Origin: Symbiodinium natans
Lineage: Eukaryota > Sar > Dinophyceae > Suessiales > Symbiodiniaceae
Direction of reading: 5' to 3'
DNA length: 64,000 nucleotides
Assembly (NCBI GenBank): GCA_905221605.1
Contig: CAJNDS010000059.1
Span: 124,001 to 188,000 of the forward strand
How positions within the stretch are numbered: position 1 is the first letter of the stretch; each line of letters begins with the position of its first letter. Under the pieces are notes generated by a model. That model was not told where the DNA came from, ran no database searches, and saw nothing but the letters and a program-made list of their open reading frames with translations. The translations under genes were made by a program, and so were the position numbers. Below are positions 10,601-21,100 of this stretch, in pieces.

Positions 10601-11878
10601 GTTGAAGACCTCTATGTCGGAGTAGATGACCAGCTCCGCCCACTCTGCAGAGGGACCGGGCTTGTAGAAGAGGCGCTCTTCCTCAACGTTCGTGGGGAGC
10701 CTGATCCTCTGACTTCGCAAGCGGTCTTCCACGCTAGCATTGCAGAGCCCCGACTTCAGGTGCGCCTTCAAACTCTCAGTCGATTTGAAATTGTTGTGGC
10801 AGCGGTGACAAGAGTTCCAGTGGCAGGTGTTGTCACGACGGCACTCTTGGGGCAGCTCGGCGCTGCGCAGACTGGAAGCCTTGCTGAAGTCATAGATCAG
10901 GACGTAGTGGTCGAGGTGGAGCAGGAGGACGATCTCGTGCTCTGGCTTCTCAACGGAGGGACTCCTGAGCGGCTTCATCGTCTGAGGAGCCGTTGCCGAC
11001 CACTCCGTGCTGACCGGCTTGAAGACGTAGATGCCAATGTGGGGGTTGACGGCTTCGAAAAGGTCGATGTCGCCAAAGCCCACGTGACCCTCGGGAAGCG
11101 TGCTGAAGTCGGCATCCACGGGGACCATCTTGCGCTCGTCAGGCGCGGACCCCTTCGGACCAGGTTTTGCTGGTTGAGCGTAGAAGGGACGACCCTTCAA
11201 ATTGGCTGCCGTAAAGCGTTCATGTTTGCCCATCTTCCCGACCTCGTGAAAGTAGGCCCTCACACAGTACTCGAAGCATCTGTGGTCCATATTCTTGGGG
11301 TTGAAAAGGCCTTGATCGCCTTTATGAAGGTGCGGAGGCAGTTCCTTCCAGCAGCCGCCGACGCCTGCAATGCCTGCGGGGAAGGGGGCGTTGGCCGTGA
11401 GCTCGCTGGGGCTCGTGAGGATGTTGATCCACAGCATGCCAACAAAGCTCCACCCGCTGCTGGTGTTGCGATTGGTCTCCTCCACGTAGTGCTCGTACGT
11501 AGACTGCGCCTGGCTCAAGAACCTGCGAAACCTCTCGGCAGGGTCGGCCAGCGGCATGCACGGAGCTGGCGGCAGCGCCACGCGGATCTCTTGCACCTCT
11601 GGACGCTCCACTCCGTCCACCGCCACTGTCTTTGAGAACCTCGCTTGCACCACGAGCTTTATGGTGAAGCGGACCTGCCTCTCCAACAGGTCCCGGAAGT
11701 CTTCCAGCAGCAGCATAAGAGCGTCCATGGTCAGGAAAGGGGCGTTGTCGTTCTCGCGCTCAACTCCAGCCATCCTCGTGAAGCCTTGACTCGAGTTCCT
11801 GATGCGACGAGCTCTGGTCACTCTGATTCCCGGATGGTTTCCAGCAGCCGGCGGAGGCACATTCTGAAGCTCAGCCAT
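7631..11878 (-). CDS. Protein-primed family B DNA polymerase, Polinton type (1415 aa)
   Basis: Replicates the linear Polinton-type element, normally primed by a terminal protein. Full length, ATG at 11878, no internal stop. Seen in order: an N-terminal domain without clear relatives; a C2H2-like finger at 352-379 (CHWNSCHRCH ... H...C); Exo I DIE at 421-423; a CxxC-HH-CxxC cluster (521-555) resembling the endonuclease VII-like zinc module of Polinton polymerases; Exo II HNGGGYDFHF at 570-579; a Polinton-like FLDSFNIFPSALDVL at 668-682; Exo III YLHTD at 782-786; Pol A FDVNSQYP at 883-890; Pol B KLTMNVQYGK at 1059-1068; Pol C YTDTDS at 1177-1182 with both catalytic Asp; KIKG at 1285-1288. All catalytic motifs are present. 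About 1100-1200 residues is usual, so the N-terminus is long. The neighbouring integrase supports a Polinton rather than a linear plasmid. Confidence 0.93.
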   Translation of the reverse strand: MAELQNVPPPAAGNHPGIRVTRARRIRNSSQGFTRMAGVERENDNAPFLTMDALMLLLEDFRDLLERQVRFTIKLVVQARFSKTVAVDGVERPEVQEIRVALPPAPCMPLADPAERFRRFLSQAQSTYEHYVEETNRNTSSGWSFVGMLWINILTSPSELTANAPFPAGIAGVGGCWKELPPHLHKGDQGLFNPKNMDHRCFEYCVRAYFHEVGKMGKHERFTAANLKGRPFYAQPAKPGPKGSAPDERKMVPVDADFSTLPEGHVGFGDIDLFEAVNPHIGIYVFKPVSTEWSATAPQTMKPLRSPSVEKPEHEIVLLLHLDHYVLIYDFSKASSLRSAELPQECRRDNTCHWNSCHRCHNNFKSTESLKAHLKSGLCNASVEDRLRSQRIRLPTNVEEERLFYKPGPSAEWAELVIYSDIEVFNDRAQETLDNNRVKALQHETASTCYTAVGRCGYEVPQQHKIHLDLCRADDAPFAVMERYLRRLLDLAFDYLNWQKLNIPYDLTATQQADFDAAVVCSLCDLPFTSDQSRQKVVHHRRGTGEYLGALCNTCNLAVRRQKTVPVYFHNGGGYDFHFLVRAIAQLHRYGSAAAIPSYDEDDQVVEQEFQEPAEDDATLQDDQVPDLHTPGYEPMLGEHLDLKKPHCEVMIKSGEKYLQIRYGPLVFLDSFNIFPSALDVLIDDLRSTHKEEPWLSFPLLAERHPWLQNRDKRVWDLLLKKIPMPFESFAGPEAWTEEAVRSQKCYDSSLKGKRSDEKYGEIQEIQEHFQFPNFASFHNCYLHTDMAIADVVEAYRDTFHQNFGIDPVRYVTLASAAWDAMMKRCAPRRNPLQLITNRKIYDLVKSSMRGGLSNAFQPYAKANNCSVVDYDDCLPVSWVSKFDVNSQYPTVMDNPLPCDGGYLLDLPSERKARMKLFCHCLRESDFRQKDFDRSYLVEVDYYLPLDQHDRVDWAPITRMSVGTSGMSEYQLELLAKKGLDKAPKNEKLMPYLGYHRREVIQLRLLRFYMEVLGVRVEEVYSIVLFGCRAFMSPFIRECYERRLEFKRQGRKLQADVVKLTMNVQYGKSVQNQERFVRSWVCFDVEEFGRRSAGPRMVDLHASPIGHGGFFGIVDELTPGGSLLKTVPQVGTFVLDEARLGIMRNYYHMKLVFDGRLVKACDEARPQSERSKVQIIYTDTDSVIVLIHSETHPSYQLALENYNPESPCFWDILGDIKDYEKAMAYLQSIGVDPDSAQLAFERRGCLGGFGDENAPLTMMEVVCLGPKSYSELLTDGGGQLHHKNKIKGIDKENRKTLTHDEYREVLTKTGLGRSITSHRFESRRHVVHLVENVKTGLCAFEDKNYKLRYDRSRPHGHWRNLPEPLPYFFDKLLYGKEGQNIIDKIMSFLRPRGYVKMDFKDDRWIAQLRGLSSLG

Positions 11879-12101
11879 GGGGGGACGAATTTGAAGATAT
11901 GTGAAGATTTAAATGAAATGAATGGTACCTCTTTTCCTACTCAGCACGTCCGAGCCAAACGGTACGAGACGCAGAACAGGGGTTTAAGCAAGAAAGCATT
12001 GCAAATGGCTCAGAACAGGGGTTTAAGCAAGAAAGCATTGCAAATGGCTCAGAGGGACCGCGAACCTTTCTTTTCTGCGTCCGCCCGACAAGGGTCAGCT
12101 A
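11879..12101. other. Upstream region of the polymerase gene with a 39-bp tandem duplication
   Basis: Between the polymerase start and the next minus-strand gene lie two perfect 39-bp units at 11972-12010 and 12011-12049 (containing GGGGTTTAAGCAAGAAAGCA). They sit 90-170 bp upstream of the polymerase ATG and may be promoter elements. No TATA-like box stands out. Confidence 0.6.
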
Positions 12102-12599
12102 TCACAGTACGTTGTTGAGCATCCAGAACATTGGATCTCCGTCGGCGCCAGCGATGACCTGGACGCGTTCCACGTCGAGAGGGCTGCGCCTTGCTACGTC
12201 TTCCAACGCCCTCATGTAGGTTTGTCGCGGCAGAACCTGGCGGAGATGCAACAGCAGTTCCCACTTCGATAGGTTCGAGAGAATGGCCGACTTCGTTAGG
12301 TCGAGCGCAAAAATCAGCAGCCCGTACCGAAGGGCGACCTTCTCGTCTGCGCTGTCTGTTTGTCGCCGCACCAGCCCGCGGCATCGGCGGGAGCAGCACT
12401 CAAAGCGATAGTAGAGCACCGCCTCCGCTCTGATACGATGGTAAACGATGGATAGCTCGCGCACAGGATGTGGCTGCATCAAGGCTTCTATGAAGCGGTA
12501 GAACTGCCGCGCGTCTCCCAGCTGCCAGCGCTCCCCCAGAAGCTCCATCTCGTCGAGCGTCTGATGTTGGAGAAAGGCCATCAGCGCCTGTGTTGTCAT
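12102..12599 (-). CDS. Unknown 165-aa protein of the Polinton-type block
   Basis: An uninterrupted minus-strand frame from ATG 12599 to a stop at 12102, upstream of the polymerase gene and in the same orientation. The product starts MTTQALMAFLQ and looks mostly helical, with a hydrophobic stretch RYGLLIFALDLTKSAIL and a Cys pair (FECCSRRC). No known Polinton protein (major or minor capsid, ATPase, protease) is recognisable. Base use and position match the polymerase gene, so I take it as an element gene rather than a host gene. Confidence 0.5.
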   Translation of the reverse strand: MTTQALMAFLQHQTLDEMELLGERWQLGDARQFYRFIEALMQPHPVRELSIVYHRIRAEAVLYYRFECCSRRCRGLVRRQTDSADEKVALRYGLLIFALDLTKSAILSNLSKWELLLHLRQVLPRQTYMRALEDVARRSPLDVERVQVIAGADGDPMFWMLNNVL

Positions 12600-12699
12600 G
12601 ATGACCTGTTTCGAATTTGGACTCGTTTGGACTCGTTTGGATTCACTTGATCCTCAAAAGCTGCGGCGTGCTTAAACGCTAGGATTTTGGAATGTTTTT

Positions 12700-14145
12700 T
12701 AATGTTTTTTTGGGGGGCGCCAAAACGAAGGATTTTGGGGGAGGGTTCTGCAGAAGCAACCCAGAGCTAGGGGTCCCTCATAGATTCCTTAAAGTCCGTG
12801 ACGCCCACGGTCTCCTAGAGCGAGGGGTCAAAATCCCGGGCGCTGGGCACCAAAACGAAGGATTTTTCGCCAAACCCCAAACTAGAGCCTCAGCCCCAGA
12901 GCCCAAATCCGGGGTCCCCCCATAGATTCCGCAGGAACCGTGACGCCCAAAGTCTCCTAAAGAAAACCCTCAAAATCCAACCTACAGACCCCAAAACGGA
13001 GGATTTTTCGCCAGAGCCCCGAAACTAGAGCCTCAGCCCCAGAGCCCAAATCCGGGGTCCCCCATAGATTCCGCAGGAACCGTGACGTCCAAAGTCTCCT
13101 AAAGAAAGCTCTCAAAATCCAACCTGCAGACCCCAAAACGGAGGATTTTTCGCCAGAGCCCCAAAACTAGAGCCTCAGCCCCAGAGCCCAAATCCGGGGT
13201 CCCCCATAGATTCCGCAGGAACCGTGACGTCCAAAGTCTCCTAAAGAAAACCCTCAAAATCCAACCTGCAGACCCCAAAACGGAGGATTTTTCGCCAGAG
13301 CCCCAAAACTAGAGCCTCAGCCCCAGAGCCCAAATCCGGGGTCCCCCCAGAGATTCCGCAGGAACCGTGACGTCCAAAGTCTCCTAAAGAAAACCCTCAA
13401 AATCCAACCTGCAGACCCCAAAACGGAGGATTTTTCGCCAGAGCCCCGAAACTAGAGCCTCAGCCCCAGAGCCCAAATCCAGGGTCCCCCATAGATTCCG
13501 CAGGAACCGTGACGTCCAAAGTCTCCTAAAGAAAACCCTCAAAATCCAACCTGCAGACCCTAAAACGGAGGATTTTTCGCCAGAGCCCCGAAACTAGAGC
13601 CTCAGCCCCAGAGCCCAAATCCGGGGTCCCCCATAGATTCCGCAAGAACCGTGACGCCCAAAGTCTCCTAGAGAAAACCCTCAAAATCCAACCTGCAGAC
13701 CCCAAAACGGAGGATTTTTCGCCAGAGCCCCAAAACTAGAGCCTCAGCCCCAGAGCCCAAATCCGGGGTCCCCCCAGAGATTCCGCAGGAACCGTGACGT
13801 CCAAAGTCTCCTAAAGAAAACCCTCAAAATCCAACCTGCAGACCCCAAAACGGAGGATTTTTCGCCAGAGCCCCGAAACTAGAGCCTCAGCCCCAGAGCC
13901 CAAATCCAGGTCCCCAGCAGGAACCGTGACGTCCAAAGTCTCCTAAAGAAAACCCTCAAAATCCAACCTGCAGACCCTAAAACGGAGGATTTTTCGCCAG
14001 AGCCCCGAAACTAGAGCCTCAGCCCCAGAGCCCAAATCCGGGGTCCCCATAGATTCCGCAAGAACCGTGACGCCCAAAGTCTCCTAGAGAAATGTCCAAA
14101 ATTTTAGGCCGCAGGCACCAAAACGCCGGATTTTTCGCCAGAGCC
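12700..14145 (+). repeat. 142-bp satellite array, about 10 units
   Basis: The landmark GGATTTTTCGCCAGAGCCCC recurs with GATTTTT at 12861, 13002, 13144, 13286, 13429, 13571, 13713, 13856, 13988 and 14129. Periods are 141-143 bp except one 132-bp unit (deletion near 13910). Units also contain CCTCAGCCCCAGAGCCCAAA and AACCGTGACG-CCAAAGTCTCC. There is no sequence relation to the 143-bp array at 5988-6590 despite the equal period. Confidence 0.95.
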
Positions 14146-14245
14146 CAATTGCGGCGCCAATTGCGGCGCCAATTGCGGCGCCAATTGCGGCGCCAATTGC
14201 GGCGCCAATTTCGGACCAATTTCGGACCAATTTCGGACCAATTTT
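14143..14245 (+). repeat. 12-bp then 11-bp minisatellite
   Basis: Five copies of AATTGCGGCGCC are followed by four copies of AATTTCGGACC. The shift from a 12-bp to an 11-bp unit at about 14207 shows that one array grew out of the other. Confidence 0.92.
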
Positions 14246-14580
14246 CGGAGTGTGGGGATACTTGAGGTGCGGTATTACAAAATCCGAAGCAAGACGTGGA
14301 GAAAACGCGAAAATGACGTGAAGCATGCTCTTTTTGCTGATTCTTGGCTGATTTTTTGCTGACTTTTTTAAAAAGAACGGGCGAATTTCGAAGATTTGCA
14401 CGAGTTTGCTTAGAAAATCGCTTCACGAACTTCCTGTAAGAATAAATGCGACAACAAAGACATGCCGGAAGCAAGCAAGAGAACCTGCCCCAGCTTGAAA
14501 CCACCAGTTTGGCATCGAAGTGCTGGCGAAAATGAGCTTTCCAGAATTAGGCGGCATAAGTGTCCCCATATGCTATTATT
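14246..14580. other. Spacer, no gene seen
   Basis: Nothing recognisable. The open frames on the minus strand here run through the neighbouring minisatellite. Confidence 0.45.
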
Positions 14581-14802
14581 GCAAGACGCCTTCGCGGAGC
14601 CCCGCAGCGCTAGGTGCATTTCTTGGCAAGTGGATGTAAGGAGCATTTTGAGGAAAGGGAATGCTACTAAAGGACAGTTTTAACACTACACCCAGCACGC
14701 TTGCACCGACTGGCCAGACCGTTTGGTTGTTAATCGCCTTTGATTTGGGGACGGCCAGCAGACCTCAACAGTGCGATTCTGAGCCCTTCGACACCCAAAA
14801 CG
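14581..14802 (+). repeat. Left arm of a long inverted repeat
   Basis: This 222-bp segment matches the reverse complement of 25244-25460 at roughly 90% or better, with small indels. The match begins abruptly at GCAAGACGCCTTCGCGGAGC and ends at ACACCCAAAACG. Arms of this length facing inwards suggest terminal inverted repeats of a DNA transposon, but no target-site duplication is evident (left flank CTATTATT, right flank TGATCAGC). Confidence 0.88.
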
Positions 14803-15932
14803 TTCTCTTAACTGATAAGTCTAACACTTGAAGTGACACACTTGAAGTGACACTCTACGGAGAGAGAGAGGCCTTAATCAGCGTGCAGAAGAAAACATAT
14901 GCCTGCATCCTTGATGCAACAAGATCGCTCGAGCCTGATATGTTGACTGTCTGATTGCAGAAAGTGGGGCAAGGAAACAGTGCAGCCAGCGCTGACGGGT
15001 TGTGAATTTCTTATGCTACGGGAAAGCAGGGTCCCAGAACGATTGATCTGTAGCATTAAGACTTATGGCAGCTCACACAGCGCACGCGGATGGGCCTGAG
15101 AAGCCCAGGCATCTACAAGCGTCTACAAGGTGCAACGGCGGACATCTGCAGCAGAGGGTGATGCAGAGGCTGCAGAGGCAGCCACTTCTAAGGTTGACTG
15201 ACTTGCCAGCTGCCAGTAACGGCAGCCAGCAGGTTACTGTCCTTCATATGCAGAAGTAGTTCTGCAACGTCATGTTGCTCAAGTGGTCTGGGCCAGCCAT
15301 GAAGCAATTGCTGAAAACCCAAGGTGCGCCAAACATGCACTTCTAAGTAGCTTGCCATTTCAAGATTTTCTGAAAGTCTCTGGCCTTCCAAAATCGGCTG
15401 CAAGTGGGCAGAGAGATTGCAAGTTCAAAAGGGCATGTTGGCAACTGTTTATGTACAGAAATTGACTGTGTTAAAGAGTTTCAGCTTCCAACTGACGGCA
15501 GGTTTTTCACAGACGAGATCCACTGCTCCAAGAAACCTTCCAACCAAGCAGCAACCACAGAATGCACATGAAAACTTGCTGGGTTTTGGAGTTTAAGGTT
15601 TGGGTTTAGTTTTACCAACGAAGAGACCAGACCGTCTGTGCCAGAATTAACACCACGGTTAAACTCGTCTCGACGCAAGACTTAGACTGGAACCGACTGA
15701 GGCGGATTTTGTTTTACTTGAAGCTGTAAAGCCAGATCTGGCTTTCCGTGAAAAAAGCAGCCGAAAACGGGAATTTCCTGTGTGAACATACAAGACCACC
15801 CAGGTTGGAGCCTTAATTCCAGCTGCGGGCTGACTGCTTTAGGGTACTACTGTGCTGCGTCATCAACGTCAAAAGCGCGCTTCACTGTAGATTGCCCACG
15901 GAATTTTTTAAAATTGTGCGGTTAGCAAGAAC
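14803..15932. other. Sequence between inverted-repeat arm and LTR element
   Basis: Short ACACTTGAAGTGAC duplication at 14824-14852. Several short open frames without domains on both strands. I see no gene. Confidence 0.45.
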
Positions 15933-16223
15933 TGTGAAAATATGACATTTCTTTGTTTGCCTAGTTGCTTGCAGGTACATGTGTAGGACATGAGTGCTGT
16001 GACATGGCAAGAACATGTTTTGTTTTGGCATGAGCATGTTTGCATGACATGAAGGTGCTTTGACTTGACATGTTTTGGTTTGCAAGTCCGAGGATGAGTT
16101 TTGGGAAGCACAGAGAGGCTTTTAGCTCTCGGGAGTTGACCTGAGAGTCATCTGGAAGTGCTGAAGCAAAGCTCTGAGGAACAGACTTTGGCCGTTACTC
16201 ACTCCGTGTGCCTTGCCCCGTCG
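15933..16223 (+). repeat. 5' LTR
   Basis: 291 bp, two differences from the 3' LTR. It contains repeated ACATG/TGACATG words. It ends only two bases before the gag ATG at 16226, so there is no room for a standard primer-binding site between LTR and gag. Confidence 0.93.
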
Positions 16224-16225
16224 CC

Positions 16226-17287
16226 ATGCCGGAAGCGGAACGCAACCTTTTGGCTGGAATGTACCCAGACGACGTCGAGCTCCAGCTCGAGTGGGTGCCA
16301 GGCTCAGCCATCAGGCATGGGTGGCGTGCGTTAATGGGGGCAATGGATCAGCGCACCCGGCGCTATATCGAGTTCGAAGCAGAGGTCCGAAAATGGGAGG
16401 ACTTGCAGTCCGCTCGACCCAAGGTCAAGGCCAGAAGGACGGCTGCAGCTGCTTCCACAGATACTGGAGGTGGAATTGGAGCGATGAACGAAGGCTCGGA
16501 GACTGGAGCCATGAACGAAGGCTCGGAGACAGAGTCTGCAGAGTCATCCTCGGCAAGTTCGTCGGACGAATCGATTCCAATGGGGGAATACATGATGCAG
16601 AGCCGGACCAGAGTTTTGGCGCTCATCGAAGCGGAGAAAGCCTTGAAAGATGTGGGCTCCTCTGCGCCGCCCCCACCGTCTCCTATCATTATGGAGCCAT
16701 CGCCGGTTGCGACGGACGGGTACAAGTTCGATCCAGCATCTCTAGGAGCCCCTCTGGGGGACACTGCAGCTCCATCAACACCGGTACCTCCTTCGCCTTC
16801 CGCAGTTTCATTGGCCCCTTTGGAGTCATTCAAGTTCTTGGATGTCCCACCTGTTGCTTCTTCTGGTCCCTCGGACCACAGTGTGGAGCCTATGGTGGTG
16901 GAAGAGGAGCGGGCCCCAGAAACTCCAGGACCCACGGCACCGGTTGGAGCTCCAATTTCCGCAACGGAGAGTGTGCCGGAGACCCCTCCTCCAGGGGAAA
17001 TTCCAGGTCCCGGTTATGTCTCGAAAGCCCAGGGGGCACCAGCGGGGGCTACACCGAAGGCCTGGTCTGTGGTTCCAACTTCCTCGCCTTTCACGGTTCC
17101 AGAAGCGCCAGTGGCTGTAGAGTCTTTGCCTGCAGTTCCAGAGCCAGCAACCGTGACAGCGGAGGAAGGGCCTACCTCCGAGACCGCTACATCATCCGCA
17201 GCGGGTGCCCTTCCGCCTCCGGGCGGCTTGGGTCAAACAGCCGAAGAGAGGGAGTTTGTGCTTCCTTCCCCTTGCCAGAAGAAGTGA
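16226..17287 (+). CDS. Gag-like ORF of the copia element (353 aa)
   Basis: ATG at 16226 in a GCCATGC context. The N-terminus is MPEAERNLLAGMYPDDVELQ with a helical, basic region to about residue 90. A 27-bp tandem duplication encodes GAMNEGSET twice. The rest is rich in Pro, Ala, Ser and Glu and looks disordered. No CCHC zinc knuckle and no protease motif are visible, which is unusual for copia gag. Its position between the LTR and pol is the main reason to call it gag. Confidence 0.7.
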   Translation: MPEAERNLLAGMYPDDVELQLEWVPGSAIRHGWRALMGAMDQRTRRYIEFEAEVRKWEDLQSARPKVKARRTAAAASTDTGGGIGAMNEGSETGAMNEGSETESAESSSASSSDESIPMGEYMMQSRTRVLALIEAEKALKDVGSSAPPPPSPIIMEPSPVATDGYKFDPASLGAPLGDTAAPSTPVPPSPSAVSLAPLESFKFLDVPPVASSGPSDHSVEPMVVEEERAPETPGPTAPVGAPISATESVPETPPPGEIPGPGYVSKAQGAPAGATPKAWSVVPTSSPFTVPEAPVAVESLPAVPEPATVTAEEGPTSETATSSAAGALPPPGGLGQTAEEREFVLPSPCQKK

Positions 17288-18108
17288 AGGCCTTAAAGGC
17301 TGTGCGGAATTCTTCCTTTTGTGGAATTGTTTCTGAACGCGCCGATCGCATGTCTTGCGCGTTGGAAAAACACAGTGTCTTTCAGGCTTGTTTGGACTTG
17401 GAAAGAAGCATGAGTGAAGCAGTTGAACAGACATGTTGCTGTGTGAGACTTGCTTGGTTAGGAGTGTGCGAGCTTGAAGGTCCCTTGAAGAGAAGCCCAA
17501 AAGAACTTCGATCTTCTAAGCAGTACCCTCAAAGATCCGAAATACCCTCAAGTGTGAACCTCAGAAACGCCACGAACCCAAACCTCCTGAACATGAGTCA
17601 TGACAGACCCCTGCCGGCCAGGAGTGCTTTGTTTTGCATGCCAGGAGAAGCATTGGATGTTTTCGCTTGCTTGGCGATCTATGTGATAGCAAGTCTCTTG
17701 GGGGGTTCGTTCTGGTTAGGGTTTCGATTCTTGAAGATGTGTTTGAAAAGGTTTCGAGGAGTTGGTGACTACCCTCAACTTGTATCCCGAAAGTACCGTT
17801 TACACCATCGTCGTAAAGGAGTCCGAGTGCGAATCAAGACTCGTTTCTGTTATGTTCGAGTTGATGTAGAACGTACTCTGGTCTTTAGCAGGCACGTTGT
17901 GAAACCAACTTGGAGCTCAGGTTTTAAAGCCTCTTTGAAGTTCGCATGTAAGGCCATGTGCTTGGGCCTTTGTCTCGACAGGAACTTGTGGAGCTTGTTG
18001 GTGTGCATGGCATGGTGTTGTGCTTGGAGTGTGTGTGGTTGTTGTTTGTTGAGAAGAAAGGGCGATGATGAAAAGGGAGCAGATCCACTTCTGAGCACAG
18101 CCACTTGA
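17288..18108 (+). other. Open frame between gag and pol with two hydrophobic segments
   Basis: After the gag stop, another frame stays open until 18108 and overlaps the start of the pol frame. It has no ATG near its beginning and no DTG/DSG protease motif. It encodes two hydrophobic segments (around LDVFACLAIYVIASLLGG and LLVCMAWCCAWSVCGCCL) separated by a basic region. It may be an intron that joins gag to pol, or a small membrane protein. I cannot decide. Confidence 0.35.
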
Positions 18109-21100
18109 GAGTTGTGCGTGGACTGCCCCTCCCCGGTAAGGGGACGCAAGCTGAGCCCTTAGAACTCGATAGTGACATACCACGTTCTTCAGAGAGAGAA
18201 GAGAGAGGAGAAAAAGAGAGTCCGCTTCCGAAGCCTCAAGGTGCTGAACCACCTAAACCCCCGGAGCCGGCTGGAGGTGCAGAAGTTTCAGATAGGATAC
18301 CTCTGCGAAGTGTGGCTTTGCAAGTGCATAGATCCAGAGGTCATTTTCCTTATGATGTGAACTGTGAGGCCTGCACCTCGAGTAAAGGGAAGGTTCCTGC
18401 GAGACGCTTGCGAAGGCGTTTGCAACGCGAGGACCAGACGATAGGAATGGATTTCTACTACTTCGGTCGTCTTCGTGTGCTGCTTCTTGCACATTGCTCT
18501 TCGAACTATACCACGGTCATCCCGGCCATGAATTTGGATGATCCGGATCTGTTTTACAACATTGGACGAGTGATTCGCGAAATGGGTCTTGTGAATAAAA
18601 TGGTCACAGTGAGATGTGATCAGGAGTCGGCTTTGATGTCTTTAGCCGAAAAATTGACTACCCGTACAGGTGATGTAGCTGTTTCTGGCGTCATTGTGGA
18701 CGTCGTGCCCGGGTATCGCCCTCAGTCAAAAGGCGCTATTGAAAGACAAGTAGAAACTATGAAGCAGGGATTTTGGGCAGTGTGGTTAGACTTGGAGAGA
18801 GAAGTTGCGCGGAATTCCGCGCCGGAAGACTGGAACAAGAAGCTTCCGCTGGGAGGAATGCTCTGGCAAGCTTGTGTCCTTTACAGTGCCAGGTGCTACA
18901 ACCACCAGGACGTGACTACGCCCATTGATCGGCTGCACGAGGAGATTGTGCATCGTACGAGGACCCTGCCGTTTGGATGTCTTGTCTACGCTAAAGTAGG
19001 GGGCTCAAAAGCGCATCAACAGAAGTACAGGGGAAAGAAAACAGTGAAAGCTGTGTATCTAGGGCCTAAAGAGCCCAGAGGGGGCGGTGTCTTTGCTGCT
19101 CCAGTGGGTCAGACTGAGATCGATATCTTTCCTGTCTGTAGGGCCTTAGAAGGAGCGAAAGGTGAGCCTGTCTACGACGTAGAGGCCATACACGCTCTGT
19201 CTACTTCACAGCCTCTGGTTCTAGACCCAGCGGATCCTGAAAGGCCCATCATGTTTGAGCCACCACCTGATCCGGTGAAGTCAGAAGACCCTGACCCGGG
19301 GTTTGAAAACGAAGATGAAGAGATGGTACCAGATGATCCTGATCCTCTGAATGATATTCCGTCTTACGTGGAACCCACAGATGATGAGGGGGAAGGCGGA
19401 CTTGGGTCACCGGAAATGCAGCCGGATGACCTAGAGGACATGGAAATTGACTGGCTAACTAACCATCTGTTAGAGTCTTTGTTCAAAGGACCGGACATTC
19501 TGGCCACGTCTAAAGAAGTAGCTGATTCGTTTACTCTCAAATTCGGAGGGAGTAAGATCAAGTGCCAAGTACCCCGAAACGCCGTTTCTGAGACCTCAGG
19601 TGAACAGTTAGACCCTGAACTTCTGTATGCTTCGATGAAGTTGGAGCTTGAGGAACTCGAGTCTTTTGGAGTAGGAAAAGTGATCTCTGAAGCTGAGGCC
19701 CGCAAGTCGGCGCGAGAGAGCGGTCGGAGGGTTCTCACGAGCAGGTGGGTTAACACGATCAAACGTAAAGGTCTTTACCGTTCCCGCCTCGTTGTTAGAG
19801 ATTACGCTTCAATGGGAGGCACGACGCTTTCAGAAGGCATCTACAGCCCGACTACGAGTTTAGAGGGTTTAAGGCTTCTTTTGGCATTGCTTTGCAAGAA
19901 AGGCTCAGTGTTGAGCTGTGACGTGAGCGTGGCTTTCATGCACGCTGCAGTGTCAAGGCCAGAGTACGTAGAGCTCCCAAACAATGTGAGTATTGCGGAC
20001 TCTTCTGTTCCCCAAAAGGCAGGAAACAAGAAGGTGTATCTTCGTCTTCATAAAGCGATGAACGGATTGAGATCGGCACCGCTTTCTTGGTATAAGGAAC
20101 TGAGTTCGTACTTGGAGAAGAGCGGATTCAGTCCAAGCCTGGACCCTACGATATACCGAAGGAAGACGTCGAAGGGTCTGACGTTGGTACTGTTCTATGT
20201 AGACGATTTGCTGATCTACTCCGAGGACCCATCGGAAGGTAAGAGAGTTTTCGAAGGACTGCAGAAACGCTACAAGCTGAAACTGACTGGAGAGCTTCCT
20301 GAGAATGGTGCGGGGGAAGTTTCCTTCTTGGGTAGGAGAATATTCCGACGTTCCGGAGACAAGCGCGTCTATTTCGGGCTAGATAGCAAGTACCTAGACG
20401 CGTGCTGCTCTGAGTACAATATAACCAAACCGAGCCCCAAACTCCCGTCGCTTGAAAAGCGATACTCCGACCTGGTTCGAAAAGGGCAAACTGAAAAGAT
20501 TAGCCCGGCCGCACACGAAAAGTATCGTAGAACCCTTGGTCGGCTTGCATGGGCAGCCCTCTCCCGACCGGACCTGCAATTCTGTTGCGGGTTTTTGGGC
20601 CGGCACCAGGCGGCGCCAGACGAGGCTGCTGAAACATGCATGAGAGACGTCCTAAAGTGGATAAAAGGGCTTCCGCACCGAGTACAGGTGTTTCCATCAA
20701 CTCGGGAGATCCTGGAAGATGATGCGGATCCTCAGGCGGTTTCCTGTTTTACAGACGCAAGCTGGAGTTTGAATTCGGTTAGTGGTGGTGTGATTACTTG
20801 GGAAAACTGCTGTCTGAAGACTTTTAGCAGAAAGCAATCAACCACAGCCCTGTCCAGCGCTGAGAGTGAGCTCGCGGCGCTCACGGAGATAGCCAGGGAA
20901 GGTCTCTACATTGCCCTCTTGACAGAGACCATCTTGGAAGGCATTCCGCAGGACAGGGAGACCGGTTACTATCTCTTGAAGGGTTACTCTGACTCTGAAA
21001 GCGCGGTTTGTATCTCAAAAATGGGAACATTGCTGAGGAAAGTTCGCCATATAGAGTTAAGAGCCGCATTTCTCCAGGAACTTGTGGATCGTGGAAGGTT

